64,000 bases of DNA from CAWCON01 sp963797185 (GTDB taxonomy: Bacteria; Patescibacteriota; Saccharimonadia; Saccharimonadales; UBA4665), in contig CAWCON010000003.1 in NCBI GenBank assembly GCA_963797185.1, positions 434,001-498,000 on the forward strand, read 5' to 3'. A program made the position numbers and the translations under genes. Numbering within the stretch: the first letter of the stretch is position 1; every line of letters starts with the position of its first letter. Shown piece after piece: positions 54,441 to 63,908 of this stretch. The notes under the pieces were generated by a model that worked only from the letters and a program-made list of their open reading frames with translations, was not told the DNA's origin and ran no database searches.

Positions 54441-54478
54441 ATGATAGTAAATTAGCACTCACTAGTCAAGAGTGCTAA
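54441..54478 (-). promoter_or_regulatory. clpP promoter with perfect CIRCE operator
   Basis: TTAGCACTC-N9-GAGTGCTAA (54452-54478) is the exact CIRCE consensus bound by the heat-shock repressor HrcA. On the minus strand TTGACT (54464-54469) and TATCAT (54441-54446) are 17 bases apart, so the operator covers the -35 box and spacer. The operator also overlaps the tig stop codon. Confidence 0.9.
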
Positions 54479-55767
54479 TTATGGGTTAGACTTGCGTAAG
54501 AAGTAAGTTTTTCTACCGTCTTCTCAAACAACATGCGATTCGCCAGATCTCGTTGATTTCGAGGTTCGTCAAGCTCTGCCTGCATCTGTTTGTCGGTATA
54601 CTGATTACGTAGCAGCGTCAATCGTACTTTCAGTTCATCTTTCGAAATAGTCAAATTCTCACGTTCAGCGACTTCAGATAGAACCAAGCTGGTTTTTACT
54701 TGTTGTTCAGCGGTCTTACGCATTTTCTTTTTATGCTCATCTTCACTAATGCCCTCAGCAAGTAAATGTTCCTGCCATGTTTGGCCACGCCTCGCAAGCG
54801 TCTCACGCTCTTCTTTTTCAACCTGTTCTGTTCGTTCGTCAATCAAGCGTTCTGGAATAACTGCCTGGGATTCTTGGACGATAGTCTCAAGTAGTTTGTT
54901 CTCAAAGTCACGATCAGCCTGATAGGCTTGTTCTTGCTCAAGCTGCTTGTTTATATCGGCTCGTAATTCGTCAATTGATTTGAACGGTCCTACTTTTGCT
55001 GCTAATGCGTTATTGACTGGTGGTTCGGTCACGGCAGATACTTTTTTAACGGTAACATTGAAGCTAACTTTTCTACCTTGAAGCGCGTTAACACTGTAAT
55101 CCTTGGGAAAAGTTATGTCGAATGTCTTATTCTGGTCTACTTTCATGTCGACCAGATGTTCCTCAAAACCGGGGATGAATGTTTTGCTACCAAGAATAAG
55201 TGGGTAATCTTTGCCGTCTGCTCCAGCTATTGGATCTTTCGACTTAGCATCTACTCCAGAAAAATCTATAATGACTTCGTCGCCGCTTTTAGAAGATCGT
55301 TTTACTTCTTTTTTTTCTGCCTCACGGCGCCGTAATTCACTGATAACGCCTTCGATATCTTTATCAGTGACTGCTACACTTTTCTTTTTGACGGTTACTT
55401 TAGTGTAGTCAGGTAGCTTAACTTCGCCGACTGCCTCAAATTCGGCAGTAAACTCTAATGCCGTAAATGGAACAAACTTTGTCAAAGATACTTGTGGTTG
55501 TTCAACCGGACGTAACTTCTTTTCACTGACAGCCTCAACATAAGCGCGATTAATAATGCTATCGAGAAATTCGTCCTGTAAGACTTTCTGGTCAAGGTGT
55601 TTTTCCACCAAAGCAGCTGGCGCCTTACCACTACGGAATCCAGCAATTTTGACCTGCCGGCCAAGTCGCTTTATGACTTCATCCTTAGTGTCTTCCAGAC
55701 TTTGTTGATCAACAGTAATCTGTAATTTAACTTTGGTTGGTGATACGTGTTCTTCGGTAACTTTCAT
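54475..55767 (-). CDS. tig: Trigger factor (ribosome-associated chaperone)
   Basis: 430 aa. The N-terminal ribosome-binding domain has IAGFRSGKAPAALVEKH (GFRxGKxP signature, about 41-57). A PPIase FKBP-like domain spans about 160-245, and the helical C-terminal domain follows. A TGA-TACAGT extended -10 box lies 8 bases before the ATG. It lies upstream of clpP, as in many bacteria. Confidence 0.94.
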   Translation of the reverse strand: MKVTEEHVSPTKVKLQITVDQQSLEDTKDEVIKRLGRQVKIAGFRSGKAPAALVEKHLDQKVLQDEFLDSIINRAYVEAVSEKKLRPVEQPQVSLTKFVPFTALEFTAEFEAVGEVKLPDYTKVTVKKKSVAVTDKDIEGVISELRRREAEKKEVKRSSKSGDEVIIDFSGVDAKSKDPIAGADGKDYPLILGSKTFIPGFEEHLVDMKVDQNKTFDITFPKDYSVNALQGRKVSFNVTVKKVSAVTEPPVNNALAAKVGPFKSIDELRADINKQLEQEQAYQADRDFENKLLETIVQESQAVIPERLIDERTEQVEKEERETLARRGQTWQEHLLAEGISEDEHKKKMRKTAEQQVKTSLVLSEVAERENLTISKDELKVRLTLLRNQYTDKQMQAELDEPRNQRDLANRMLFEKTVEKLTSYASLTHN

Positions 55768-55815
55768 GAATCTTCACTGTATCAGATTCGGTCGCCCAAG
55801 CCAAACATAAGCATT

Positions 55816-56259
55816 TTAATGTTCAAGTAGTATAAGACACGTAAGCATCACACCCAACCATGGTAGCTCGGTCAGGTACCCCCACGATCGCTCGCCCCAC
55901 TGAATGCGTTTATGAAACCGCATTATCAGATTGAACTTACCTAAGGGTTTTCCATGCTGTTCACGTATATAATTTGGTAGCCACATAAGATCAGGGCTGA
56001 TTGCAAGGATGGCACATATCAGTAGCAGCACCCAGTGATGTGGTTGCCAAATTACTAAAATCAGCAAGAAAACGAACACTAAGAAACTATCTCCGCTCAA
56101 AACCCGATGAAATGTCTTACCAGTATGATTATGAATACCAAGATGCGGAAGACTATCGAGTGCAAAATGAGATAATAACGCCAACGGCACAGCTATTGCA
56201 GCTTCAGGAATTAAAGCCGCTATAACAGCACCACTTACTGCATGATTAATCCCGGTCAT
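55816..56259 (-). CDS. YdjM/DUF457-like membrane protein
   Basis: 147 aa with about four membrane helices and His/Asp positions (NHAVSGAVIAAL near 5, LLSHFALDSLPHLGIHNH near 28-45, ISPDLMW near 86). These match membrane-bound metal-dependent hydrolase-like proteins. Function unknown. It overlaps hisS by 14 bases. Confidence 0.65.
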   Translation of the reverse strand: MTGINHAVSGAVIAALIPEAAIAVPLALLSHFALDSLPHLGIHNHTGKTFHRVLSGDSFLVFVFLLILVIWQPHHWVLLLICAILAISPDLMWLPNYIREQHGKPLGKFNLIMRFHKRIQWGERSWGYLTELPWLGVMLTCLILLEH

Positions 56260-57565
56260 GTTTTCGATAATCCTTTATCATACTTACAATTCGCTGGGTA
56301 CTATGGCTCTCTTCTTTGCCGGTATGAAGGTCTTTAAGCGTATATTGCTCCTCGGCCAATTCCTTCTCACCAATAAATATGACATACGGTATGGCCTTCT
56401 TAACGGCGGTTGCTATTTGTTTATCCGTTTTGCGCTCGCTAATATCGACCGCTAATTTTAGCCCCATCTCCCTCATGTCAGAAATGATTTGATAAGCTCG
56501 GCCAAAAACATCGCCAATCATAATAACATAAGCATCCGTTTCAGTTGTTAGCTCCGGCAATAACTCATGTAACTTTAAGAAACTTTGTAGAGTAACATCG
56601 CCCATGCCAAATCCGATACTTGCAACCGGCTCAACACCGAAGAGACTTACTAAGCCATCGTATCGGCCTCCCCCAAACATGGCTCGATTGTTATCGGGAT
56701 GGTTATCGAACATCTCAAATACTATGTCGTTATAGTAATCAAACCCCCGAACAAGCGTGATATCGAATACCGCATTATCAATATGCATCAGCTCTTTGAG
56801 TTGGGTGAGTACCAGCCGCAATTGAAAAACAGCCGGATCGTGAGAGACGCTAGATGGCAATTCATCAATGCTCGTTACACTCAGTAGCTGAAATAGTCGT
56901 TCTCCTAATCCCTCGTCCCTTTGGGTTGGTGTTAGCAATGCGTCAGCATCGGCTAAAAATTCAGACTCGTCAATTTTATGCATTCTATCAATTAGGCCGC
57001 GTAGAGTGTGTCGCTGAACATCACTCAATTTTAAGTAATCGGTCATTAGCACATCGAGTAAGCGACGACTGCTTACCTTAATTGTATACATCTCATCTGT
57101 CGCACCAAATGCATTCATGATGGCATCAGCTACTTGAATTATCTCGAGATCTGCTTCGACATTATCAACCCCAAATAAATCAACGTTAAGTTGCCAGTGT
57201 TCGCGAAGTCGTCCGTGCTGTGGCCTCTCATAGCGCCAGAGATTGGGAATTGAATACCATCGAAGCGGATAACCAAGCTCTTGTCGCCGACCAGCCACCA
57301 TTCGGCTCACCGATGGAGTCATTTCTGGTCGAAGAGTCACTTTTCGGTCACCACGATCAGTAAAGCTATAGGTTTGCTCATTAACAATCTCTTCGTTACT
57401 CTTTGAAAGATAGAGTTCTATTGGTTCAAGAATTGGAGCATCATATTCCTCATAGCCAAATTTCTCGACCGTATCACGCATGACAGAAAATAGAAATTTC
57501 TGCAGTCTCTTATCTTCTGGGTAAAAATCCCGAGCACCTTTGTAAGGTTGTGTTGATAGTGCCAT
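56246..57565 (-). CDS. hisS: Histidyl-tRNA synthetase
   Basis: 439 aa. Class II motifs: GARDFYPEDKRLQKFLF (N-terminus), TLRPEMTPSVSRMVAGR (motif 2 region), LVRGFDYYNDIVFE (HisA-type) and GGGRYDGL (HisB-type) with GFGMGD (motif 3). The anticodon-binding domain is C-terminal. An AAGGAAA site precedes the ATG. Confidence 0.96.
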   Translation of the reverse strand: MALSTQPYKGARDFYPEDKRLQKFLFSVMRDTVEKFGYEEYDAPILEPIELYLSKSNEEIVNEQTYSFTDRGDRKVTLRPEMTPSVSRMVAGRRQELGYPLRWYSIPNLWRYERPQHGRLREHWQLNVDLFGVDNVEADLEIIQVADAIMNAFGATDEMYTIKVSSRRLLDVLMTDYLKLSDVQRHTLRGLIDRMHKIDESEFLADADALLTPTQRDEGLGERLFQLLSVTSIDELPSSVSHDPAVFQLRLVLTQLKELMHIDNAVFDITLVRGFDYYNDIVFEMFDNHPDNNRAMFGGGRYDGLVSLFGVEPVASIGFGMGDVTLQSFLKLHELLPELTTETDAYVIMIGDVFGRAYQIISDMREMGLKLAVDISERKTDKQIATAVKKAIPYVIFIGEKELAEEQYTLKDLHTGKEESHSTQRIVSMIKDYRKHDRD

Positions 57566-57583
57566 AATGGTTTCCTTGCATAG

Positions 57584-57592
57584 ATTGTAGCA
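57584..57592 (-). promoter_or_regulatory. Extended -10 promoter of hisS
   Basis: TGC-TACAAT on the minus strand about 18 bases before the start codon. Confidence 0.4.
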
Positions 57593-57650
57593 GATTTAGC
57601 AATCAGTAGAACTAGCCAAGAAATGTTTGATCGAATAAAATGAGTGCAAC

Positions 57651-57727
57651 GGGGCTATAGCGCAGTTGGTTAGCGCGCTTGCATGGCATGCAAGAGGTCG
57701 TGAGTTCGAACCTCACTAGCTCCACCA
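57651..57727 (+). tRNA. tRNA-Ala (GGC)
   Basis: Acceptor GGGGCTA / TAGCTCC, anticodon stem CTTGC / GCAAG around loop ATGGCAT (anticodon GGC), T loop TTCGAAC, and an encoded CCA. Confidence 0.96.
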
Positions 57728-57833
57728 ATTATCCTTATGATTCTTATTCAAACCGTCGACTAATGAATCGCCGTACAGTAGCTCAATCAATAAATGGATG
57801 CAATGACCTTAGAAAACATGGTATATGGTTTGT

Positions 57834-57968
57834 CTATAACTTAGTCTCGAGATGGTGTGACAAAAATTTACCAGCCACATCTCCAATTGCGAATAGTGCA
57901 ATCGCACCGATAAACAAATTCAGTAATTTATTATGGTTAGTGGATGGTTTTTCATGAGAGCCTGTCAT
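57834..57968 (-). CDS. Small membrane protein, 44 aa
   Basis: MTGSHEKPSTNHNK..., one hydrophobic helix (residues 15-33). A perfect TATAAT lies 7 bases before the ATG on the minus strand, so the mRNA would be leaderless. The overlapping plus-strand frame runs out of the tRNA-Ala gene and is not a likely gene. I do not recognise a family. Confidence 0.45.
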   Translation of the reverse strand: MTGSHEKPSTNHNKLLNLFIGAIALFAIGDVAGKFLSHHLETKL

Positions 57969-58033
57969 ATGAACTATTATACATTTATGGTCAGTTTCAA
58001 TTCACGAAGCGGTTACGGTATGCTTGGTAGAGT

Positions 58034-58894
58034 ATGATTACTATTTTTCAGGCAATCATTATCGGACTGGCGCAAGGGCTGAGCGAACTCTTTCCTATTT
58101 CAAGCCTTGGTCACAGTGTAATTCTACCCCAACTCTTCGGTTGGAACCTGCATCAAGGGGACAGCTATTACCTCACTTTCCTGGTGGCAACCCATTTCGC
58201 TACAGCAGTAGTGTTATTTTTATTTTTTGGGCGAGATTGGATGAAGATTCTAAAAGGCCTCGGCAGATCCTTGCGGTCAAGAACTATTGATTCAAACGAC
58301 ACCTATGCCAAAATCGGTTGGCTATTAGTCATAGCGACTGTACCAGCCGGTATTCTTGGTTTACTTTTTCAGCAGTCACTCAGCACGCTATTCGCCTCAG
58401 CTCGAATTGCCGCTGCGTTTTTGATTCTTAATGGTTTCATCCTATTTGCCGCTGAAAAACTTAGAAAACGACAAAATATCAAAGAATCTCCAATAGAGGG
58501 CGATCGACGTATCGCCAAAATGTCATGGTTACAATCTATCACTATTGGAGTACTACAATCAGCAGCCCTTATTCCCGGTATATCACGTTCAGGTACATCC
58601 ATGGCGGCCGGGTTAAGAATAGGGCTCAATAATCAGGAAGCAGCCAGGTTTAGCTTTCTGTTAGCTACCCCAGTGATCGGTGCAGCAGCAGTTCTAAAAT
58701 TACCGTCCTTATTCAGTGCTTCACTTGCACCAATGAGAACAGCAATTATTGCAGGCTCTCTCGCAGCCGCTATTTCGGCCTTTTTATCGGTCCGTTTCTT
58801 AGTGAAGTACTTTCAGACTAAGACTCTTAGTCCATTTGCCGTTTACTGTGTTTCGGCCGGAATTATTTTTTCTCTGTACCTTCTGGTAAAGTAG
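58034..58894 (+). CDS. uppP: Undecaprenyl-diphosphatase
   Basis: 286 aa, eight predicted membrane helices. The family motifs are present: AQGLSELFPISSLGHSVIL (about 12-30; usual EGxTEFLPVSSxGH) and PGISRSGTSMAAGLR (about 180-194). It recycles the lipid carrier for cell-wall and glycan synthesis. A TATGCT box lies about 11 bases before the ATG. Confidence 0.92.
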   Translation: MITIFQAIIIGLAQGLSELFPISSLGHSVILPQLFGWNLHQGDSYYLTFLVATHFATAVVLFLFFGRDWMKILKGLGRSLRSRTIDSNDTYAKIGWLLVIATVPAGILGLLFQQSLSTLFASARIAAAFLILNGFILFAAEKLRKRQNIKESPIEGDRRIAKMSWLQSITIGVLQSAALIPGISRSGTSMAAGLRIGLNNQEAARFSFLLATPVIGAAAVLKLPSLFSASLAPMRTAIIAGSLAAAISAFLSVRFLVKYFQTKTLSPFAVYCVSAGIIFSLYLLVK

Positions 58895-59114
58895 CCTTCT
58901 TACTACCACCACTCATAAACCAAGCGACAATCAAGCTGCCAACGCCCAGAATCAGCGCTGCAAGGCCATGCTTAAGATGCGTATGTTTGGAGCCAGCGGT
59001 GTAGCCAGGAAAGAAGTGCGGCAAAGAACCAGCTGGAGTTACCCAATAATATATAGCCAAAGCTATGAGTATGATTCCTAGAATAATAAACAAAATTGAC
59101 CAGGTTTTTTTCAT
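58863..59114 (-). CDS. Small two-helix membrane protein, 83 aa
   Basis: Helices at about 6-26 and 47-68; the loop has SLPHFFPGYTAGSKHTHLKHG with four His, and the tail is Lys-rich. A GGAG-type site precedes the ATG. It overlaps the end of uppP by 32 bases in the convergent direction. Unknown function. Confidence 0.65.
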   Translation of the reverse strand: MKKTWSILFIILGIILIALAIYYWVTPAGSLPHFFPGYTAGSKHTHLKHGLAALILGVGSLIVAWFMSGGSKKATLPEGTEKK

Positions 59115-59217
59115 TTTATCTCCTTTTATAGCTACTTTGAACCAACGCCTATCACCTATATGATACGCGTTTAAACATAACTAAAAAAACTTTTTTAATT
59201 GTTTTGAAAAACAAAGA

Positions 59218-59544
59218 TTAGTATCGGTCGTCGCTACTGCGATTGCCAGAACCAAAGTTGTTTCGGCCGTAAGAATGGCTACCACCACCTCGCTCTTCAG
59301 GTGAACGAGCTTCGTTAACTACGATTGATCGGCCACTGACTTCTTTACCGTTAAGTTGTTTAACGGCAGCTTGAGCTTCATCTTCGGAAGACATTTCAAC
59401 AAAGCCAAATCCTTTCGATCGTTGTGTATCACGGTCAATAATGACCTTCGCTGATACTACATTACCGACTTGCTTGAAGATCTCTGCAAGCTCCTCATCT
59501 GTTACACTATAAGGCAAAGAGCCTACAAATAGTTTTGTTGCCAT
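59218..59544 (-). CDS. RRM RNA-binding protein
   Basis: 108 aa. RNP2 LFVGSL (5-10) and RNP1 KGFGFVEM (45-52) define one RRM domain; the tail is Gly/Ser/Arg-rich. This type in bacteria and CPR resembles cyanobacterial Rbp and plant glycine-rich proteins, often cold-induced. It has a long 5' leader. Confidence 0.92.
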   Translation of the reverse strand: MATKLFVGSLPYSVTDEELAEIFKQVGNVVSAKVIIDRDTQRSKGFGFVEMSSEDEAQAAVKQLNGKEVSGRSIVVNEARSPEERGGGSHSYGRNNFGSGNRSSDDRY

Positions 59545-59680
59545 ATTACTGTACTACTGTCCTCTCGTATTCTTCCTGTGGTAAGCTGGTATTTCCAGTT
59601 AACTGCGCCCCAGGGGTATTCGTTAATTATTCATCTAGAATGCTCAAGCAGCTTCAGTCTAGATTGAGTTGATTGTATCA
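59545..59680 (-). promoter_or_regulatory. Promoter and long leader of the RRM gene
   Basis: TGA-TACAAT (59672-59680 on the minus strand) predicts a start near 59665, leaving a leader of about 120 bases with the palindrome CCCCTGGGG. Long structured leaders are common for cold-responsive RNA-binding proteins. The rest of the gap to ligA (59681-59899) holds only the terminator at 59772. Confidence 0.4.
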
Positions 59681-59771
59681 TAAAGCTAAAAAAAAGTAAG
59701 GCTCATGACATAATAGTCAAGTTTTGTCCTATTTTTTCGTTAATTTACACCGTAAATGATCGTATATATAC

Positions 59772-59797
59772 AAAAAAGTCAGCTTGCTGACTTTTTT
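59772..59797. terminator. Bidirectional intrinsic terminator after ligA
   Basis: A perfect palindrome AAAAAAGTCAGC / GCTGACTTTTTT with a 2-base centre lies downstream of the minus-strand ligA. Confidence 0.85.
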
Positions 59798-59899
59798 GTT
59801 TCGTGCGTGCCCACCTTGCGACGGTATTTTTTTGATAATGACTGTGTTTGTTTCACGCGTCGCAATGAACGCACGAATTACTATTAGCGTAACCGTTTT

Positions 59900-61936
59900 C
59901 TACTGATTGTCAAGTAGTACCGTAAGCTCATCCTCGTCTAACTGTTTCGTTTGATACTGACGAGCTTTCTTTAGCTTTGATTCACCAACATCTTTGCCGA
60001 CAATCAGGAAGTCTGTATCTTTACCGACGCTTGACTGGAACTTTCCTCCGAGCTGACGGATTCGCTCAGCCGCAATATCTCGGCTCATTGATAAGAGTGA
60101 ACCGGTAATTGCAAAACTTTTACCACTTAATGGTCCACGACTATTTTGTTGTGACTGAGGCCAGACATCAAGCTTTTTAAACTCTTCAAGTAACTGTCTA
60201 TTGTCTGGGTCAGCAAACCAGCCCAAGATAGACTCGGCGACAATTTCTCCCACACCTTCTACTTCAAGTAACTCATCAAGGCTTGCTGCCATAAATTTCT
60301 CAAGTCCAGTGAAATGAGTCGCAAGATCAATCGCTGTTTGCTGGCCAACATGACGAATCCCTAAACCATATATAAAGCGAGCAAGGGTTGGTTTTCGATT
60401 AGCAGCAATTGCCGATAATAAATTATCGGCAGATATGTCCGCAAAACGGTCTAATGCGAGAATCTGCTCTTTAGTAAGGCGATAAATATCCGCTAAGTTG
60501 TGAACAAGTCCGGCATCGACTAAGCTACCAACATTCTTTTCACCCAATGTATCAATATCTAATGCACCCTTGCTGGCGAAATGCTCCAGTCCTTGTTTTA
60601 ATAAGATCTTACCGCTGGTGCCTTTCAACCGATATACTGCCTCACCGACGGGTCTAACAAACTGCAGTTCAGGATATTGTTTCTTGAGGGCATTCTCTAT
60701 ACTAAACGGTTTTGAATTCTTGGGTCGTAACTCAACAATAACCTTCTCAACTTGAGGAATAATATCACCAGCTTTAAAGATAACTACCGTGTCGCCAACT
60801 CGTATATCCTTACGTGCAATTTCATCGGCGTTATGAAGAGAAGCGTGTCTAACAGTTGTACCAGCCAAAACAACCGGATCAAATACCGCTACCGGGGTAG
60901 CAGCTCCCGTACGGCCAATAGATAATACGATGTCCTTAACAATTGTCGTTGCTTCTTCAGCGGCATACTTATAAGCAATTGCTGCCCGAGGATTTTTGCC
61001 AACTATACCTAGATCTGAGTACACCTGCCGGTCATTCACTTTAACCACTAAGCCATCGGTATTAAATGGGAGATCATGCCGTTTACTATCCCACTCGTCA
61101 ATAAATTTCATAACTTCATCAATGTGTTGGAAAACGGTAGCCTGAGAGTTCACTAAGATACCAAGTCCTTTTAATGCTTGGTATACCGACATATTTGTTG
61201 GTACCTCTTTCGGGTTGTCACGCAGCAAATCATAGGCTCGAAAATGAAGTGGTCTGGCAGCCGTTAGCCGCGGATCAAGTTGTCGGATAGTCCCGGCAGC
61301 AAGATTGCGAGGATTGGCGAAAATTGGCAGGTTTTCAGCTTCACGTTTTTTATTTAAGTCTGCAAAGTCTTTTTTATACATGACGATCTCACCACGAATC
61401 TCCGTTGTTCCAATTAAGAACTGATCGTATTCATGACCAGAACGCAAGCGAAGCGGCACGCTTTTTATAGTTCGGACATTCGTTGTAACATCTTCCCCAA
61501 CCTGCCCGTCTCCACGAGTTATTGCTTGGCTCAGTAAGCCGTCTTTATAAATGAGTGCACAGCCAAGACCGTCCATCTTAATATCAACAAAAAACTCTGG
61601 GGTAGTTAGCGGGAGAAGCTTTTCGATTCGTTTTATCCAAGCTTCCACTTCTTCGCGACTAAACACATCATTCAAACTTATCATGCGGACTGAATGTCGA
61701 ACTTTTGTAAACTTATCAAGTGGCGCTCCCCCAACTCGCTGTGTTGGTGAATCGGCTAATACCATATCAGGGAAAGTTGATTCAATAGCTTTTAACTCCT
61801 GAATGAGGCCATCATAAATAGCGTCAGTAACCGAAGGAGTATCAAGCACATGATACTCATAGCTATAGTGAGCAAGAAGCTGTGTTAGCTCATGCAATCG
61901 TTGTTGGGCATCCGCCCGGTTCAGTTCTTTCTTCAT
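59900..61936 (-). CDS. ligA: NAD-dependent DNA ligase lacking zinc-finger cysteines
   Basis: 678 aa, full length. Adenylation motif KMDGLG (Lys near 118; usual KxDG), TRGDGQVGEDVT, NTDGLVVKV and the OB fold are present. The zinc-finger region (about 405-435), normally CPxC...YRC...C, reads YPELQFVRPVGEAVYRLKGTSGK with no Cys. The HhH domains (IYGLGIRHVGQQTA) and the BRCT domain (SGKSFAITGSL) follow. It overlaps the next gene by 4 bases. Confidence 0.95.
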   Translation of the reverse strand: MKKELNRADAQQRLHELTQLLAHYSYEYHVLDTPSVTDAIYDGLIQELKAIESTFPDMVLADSPTQRVGGAPLDKFTKVRHSVRMISLNDVFSREEVEAWIKRIEKLLPLTTPEFFVDIKMDGLGCALIYKDGLLSQAITRGDGQVGEDVTTNVRTIKSVPLRLRSGHEYDQFLIGTTEIRGEIVMYKKDFADLNKKREAENLPIFANPRNLAAGTIRQLDPRLTAARPLHFRAYDLLRDNPKEVPTNMSVYQALKGLGILVNSQATVFQHIDEVMKFIDEWDSKRHDLPFNTDGLVVKVNDRQVYSDLGIVGKNPRAAIAYKYAAEEATTIVKDIVLSIGRTGAATPVAVFDPVVLAGTTVRHASLHNADEIARKDIRVGDTVVIFKAGDIIPQVEKVIVELRPKNSKPFSIENALKKQYPELQFVRPVGEAVYRLKGTSGKILLKQGLEHFASKGALDIDTLGEKNVGSLVDAGLVHNLADIYRLTKEQILALDRFADISADNLLSAIAANRKPTLARFIYGLGIRHVGQQTAIDLATHFTGLEKFMAASLDELLEVEGVGEIVAESILGWFADPDNRQLLEEFKKLDVWPQSQQNSRGPLSGKSFAITGSLLSMSRDIAAERIRQLGGKFQSSVGKDTDFLIVGKDVGESKLKKARQYQTKQLDEDELTVLLDNQ

Positions 61937-62961
61937 GTAAGCAGCTCTTTATACAATGCATATATATAACTGTGTATCACAACTAAGCCAAGTATAGACA
62001 AGCAAAAAAGAAGCCAACTGGCTATTGGCGCTACCACGATAATTACGGGAATCATAATAACGGCTACGATAACAAATAGTATCAGTGGCAAAAATAATAA
62101 TTTACGCAGGACTACGAATCGACGGTATCGAACCAATTGCCGAGCCGAACGGAGAGCTTTCATAGGTGTCATATTGGGCAATGTAGCTATATAAAGTGCG
62201 AAAATTGATGAACAAACCATGTAGAAACTTATCAATGACACGAGGACAAATCCCAACAGCCAAAGAACTTGCTCGAAAAAATGAACAGCAATGCCATTTT
62301 GAAGAACGGTACCATAGATGCTCGCTCCAATAAGAAAGGGTATCAATTGGAGGGCAATAACCAGCAAAACTACAATAAAGGCAACGAGTGGATACGTGCT
62401 GTTGTAAAATGACTGGCGCACTTTGATGACGTTACCATTGTATATCTGGCGTAGGCTCCAGATAATCACAAGACTCATTAAGATAATCAAAATTGCCTCA
62501 AAAATACCAGAACCAGCACTTGTCGAGTTGTTCGAGTTACCCAGTAAATAAACAAACAATGTTAGGCCAGTTGATACTTTACCGGGATGGTTGCCAAGAA
62601 AAGGTAGAAGCGACGTCTTAACACTTGCTAAATCCAAGCTGTTGGCAATCCCATGCACAAACAATAGGTCAAAGAATCCATATATCAAACTCAAGATCAA
62701 GAAGTGTTTCCAATGACGAAATAAAGTTTGGCAGGCACGCCAAAATAGACGAAACGAACCAGAAATTTTTGGACGGACCGGTTTTATACGTTTCCCTATA
62801 TGAAACATTGAATAGTGCGGCGGCTTAAGTTTCCTTGTCGTCGTTCTTATCTCTTTGGTCTGGACAAGTTCCGAACCTGACTTGGCCTTTTTTTGAGTCT
62901 TGTTCTTAGAACGCGGCTTTTTAACGACAGTCTTCGATTTATTTTTATTATTTGATGGCAT
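61933..62961 (-). CDS. Multi-pass membrane protein with basic N-terminus
   Basis: 342 aa. The first 60 residues are Lys/Arg-rich and probably cytoplasmic. Six or so membrane helices follow (from about 85 to the end), in an arrangement like the DUF975 / glycerophosphodiesterase-membrane-domain type. Function unknown. It lies between htpX and ligA on the minus strand. Confidence 0.65.
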   Translation of the reverse strand: MPSNNKNKSKTVVKKPRSKNKTQKKAKSGSELVQTKEIRTTTRKLKPPHYSMFHIGKRIKPVRPKISGSFRLFWRACQTLFRHWKHFLILSLIYGFFDLLFVHGIANSLDLASVKTSLLPFLGNHPGKVSTGLTLFVYLLGNSNNSTSAGSGIFEAILIILMSLVIIWSLRQIYNGNVIKVRQSFYNSTYPLVAFIVVLLVIALQLIPFLIGASIYGTVLQNGIAVHFFEQVLWLLGFVLVSLISFYMVCSSIFALYIATLPNMTPMKALRSARQLVRYRRFVVLRKLLFLPLILFVIVAVIMIPVIIVVAPIASWLLFCLSILGLVVIHSYIYALYKELLT

Positions 62962-62981
62962 CTACACTAAACCCAAACTAT

Positions 62982-63872
62982 CTATTCACGAGTTTCCATA
63001 TTTTGAAGTCGTTCAATCCGATCTGGAATTGGTGGATGGGTACTAAAGAGATTAAAAAGCGTATGCCCCCGTAAGGGGTTTGCAAAAAAGAAGTGAGCAG
63101 TAGCCGTATTCTGGCGTTTTAGCGTGCTGCCAGTCTTCTCAATTTTTGCCAGTGCATCAATTAATCCTTCAGGATAGCGGGTTGTTAATGCACCAGTAGC
63201 ATCAGCGAGGTATTCGCGTTGTCTTGAAATTGCCAATTGAATTAGGGTAGCAATTATTGGTGCTAAGATAGCCGCCACAATCCCTACGATCAGAAAAATT
63301 TGGTTATTACCCCCCTCATTTTCTCGCTCACGATTACCAAAACCAAACCACGTAAATCTAATAATAATATCCGACAGGATTGCTACCACTGCAACCAATG
63401 CGAAAGCAATCATGCTGACACGTATATCATAGTTTTTAACGTGCCCGAGTTCATGAGCCAGAACCCCTTCAAGCTCTGTATCGGTCATTATTTCAAGTAA
63501 TCCCGCAGTAACACAAACCGATGCATGGTTAGGATCACGGCCAGTAGCAAAAGCATTTGGTGCCGGATCACTGATAATAAATACTCTTGGCATAGGCAGC
63601 CCATCCGTAATACTCAAGTTCTCCACAATTCGCCATAGGCGTGGATTATCGCTTTTTTGAATCTCTTGGGCGCCGTTCAGTGCTAATGATGATCTACTGC
63701 CTGCAAAATAACTAATAACAGCGTAGATTACACCAATCGCAAGTATGACGTACGCATCGTTCGGGTTACCAAGAAAATTGCCATAGACGTAAGCCAACAA
63801 TCCTACAAAAAGTAGAAAGATAAACATAATAAGGACTGTCCGACGTTTATTTGAAGCAATCTGGCTATACAT
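62982..63872 (-). CDS. htpX: HtpX-like membrane zinc metalloprotease
   Basis: 296 aa. Two N-terminal helices, then VLAHELGHVKNYD (about 139-151, HExxH zinc site) and REYLADATGA (third zinc ligand Glu), with two further helices. It degrades misfolded membrane proteins. It follows lemA, the common bacterial pair. Confidence 0.94.
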   Translation of the reverse strand: MYSQIASNKRRTVLIMFIFLLFVGLLAYVYGNFLGNPNDAYVILAIGVIYAVISYFAGSRSSLALNGAQEIQKSDNPRLWRIVENLSITDGLPMPRVFIISDPAPNAFATGRDPNHASVCVTAGLLEIMTDTELEGVLAHELGHVKNYDIRVSMIAFALVAVVAILSDIIIRFTWFGFGNRERENEGGNNQIFLIVGIVAAILAPIIATLIQLAISRQREYLADATGALTTRYPEGLIDALAKIEKTGSTLKRQNTATAHFFFANPLRGHTLFNLFSTHPPIPDRIERLQNMETRE

Positions 63873-63908
63873 ATAATTCAGTGGTCATGACACGTATCTG
63901 TGCCGATA

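Noticed and set aside
57679..57957. Plus-strand ORF of 92 aa starting inside tRNA-Ala
   Set aside because: It begins within the tRNA anticodon arm and has no start signal; a leaderless minus-strand ORF fits better.
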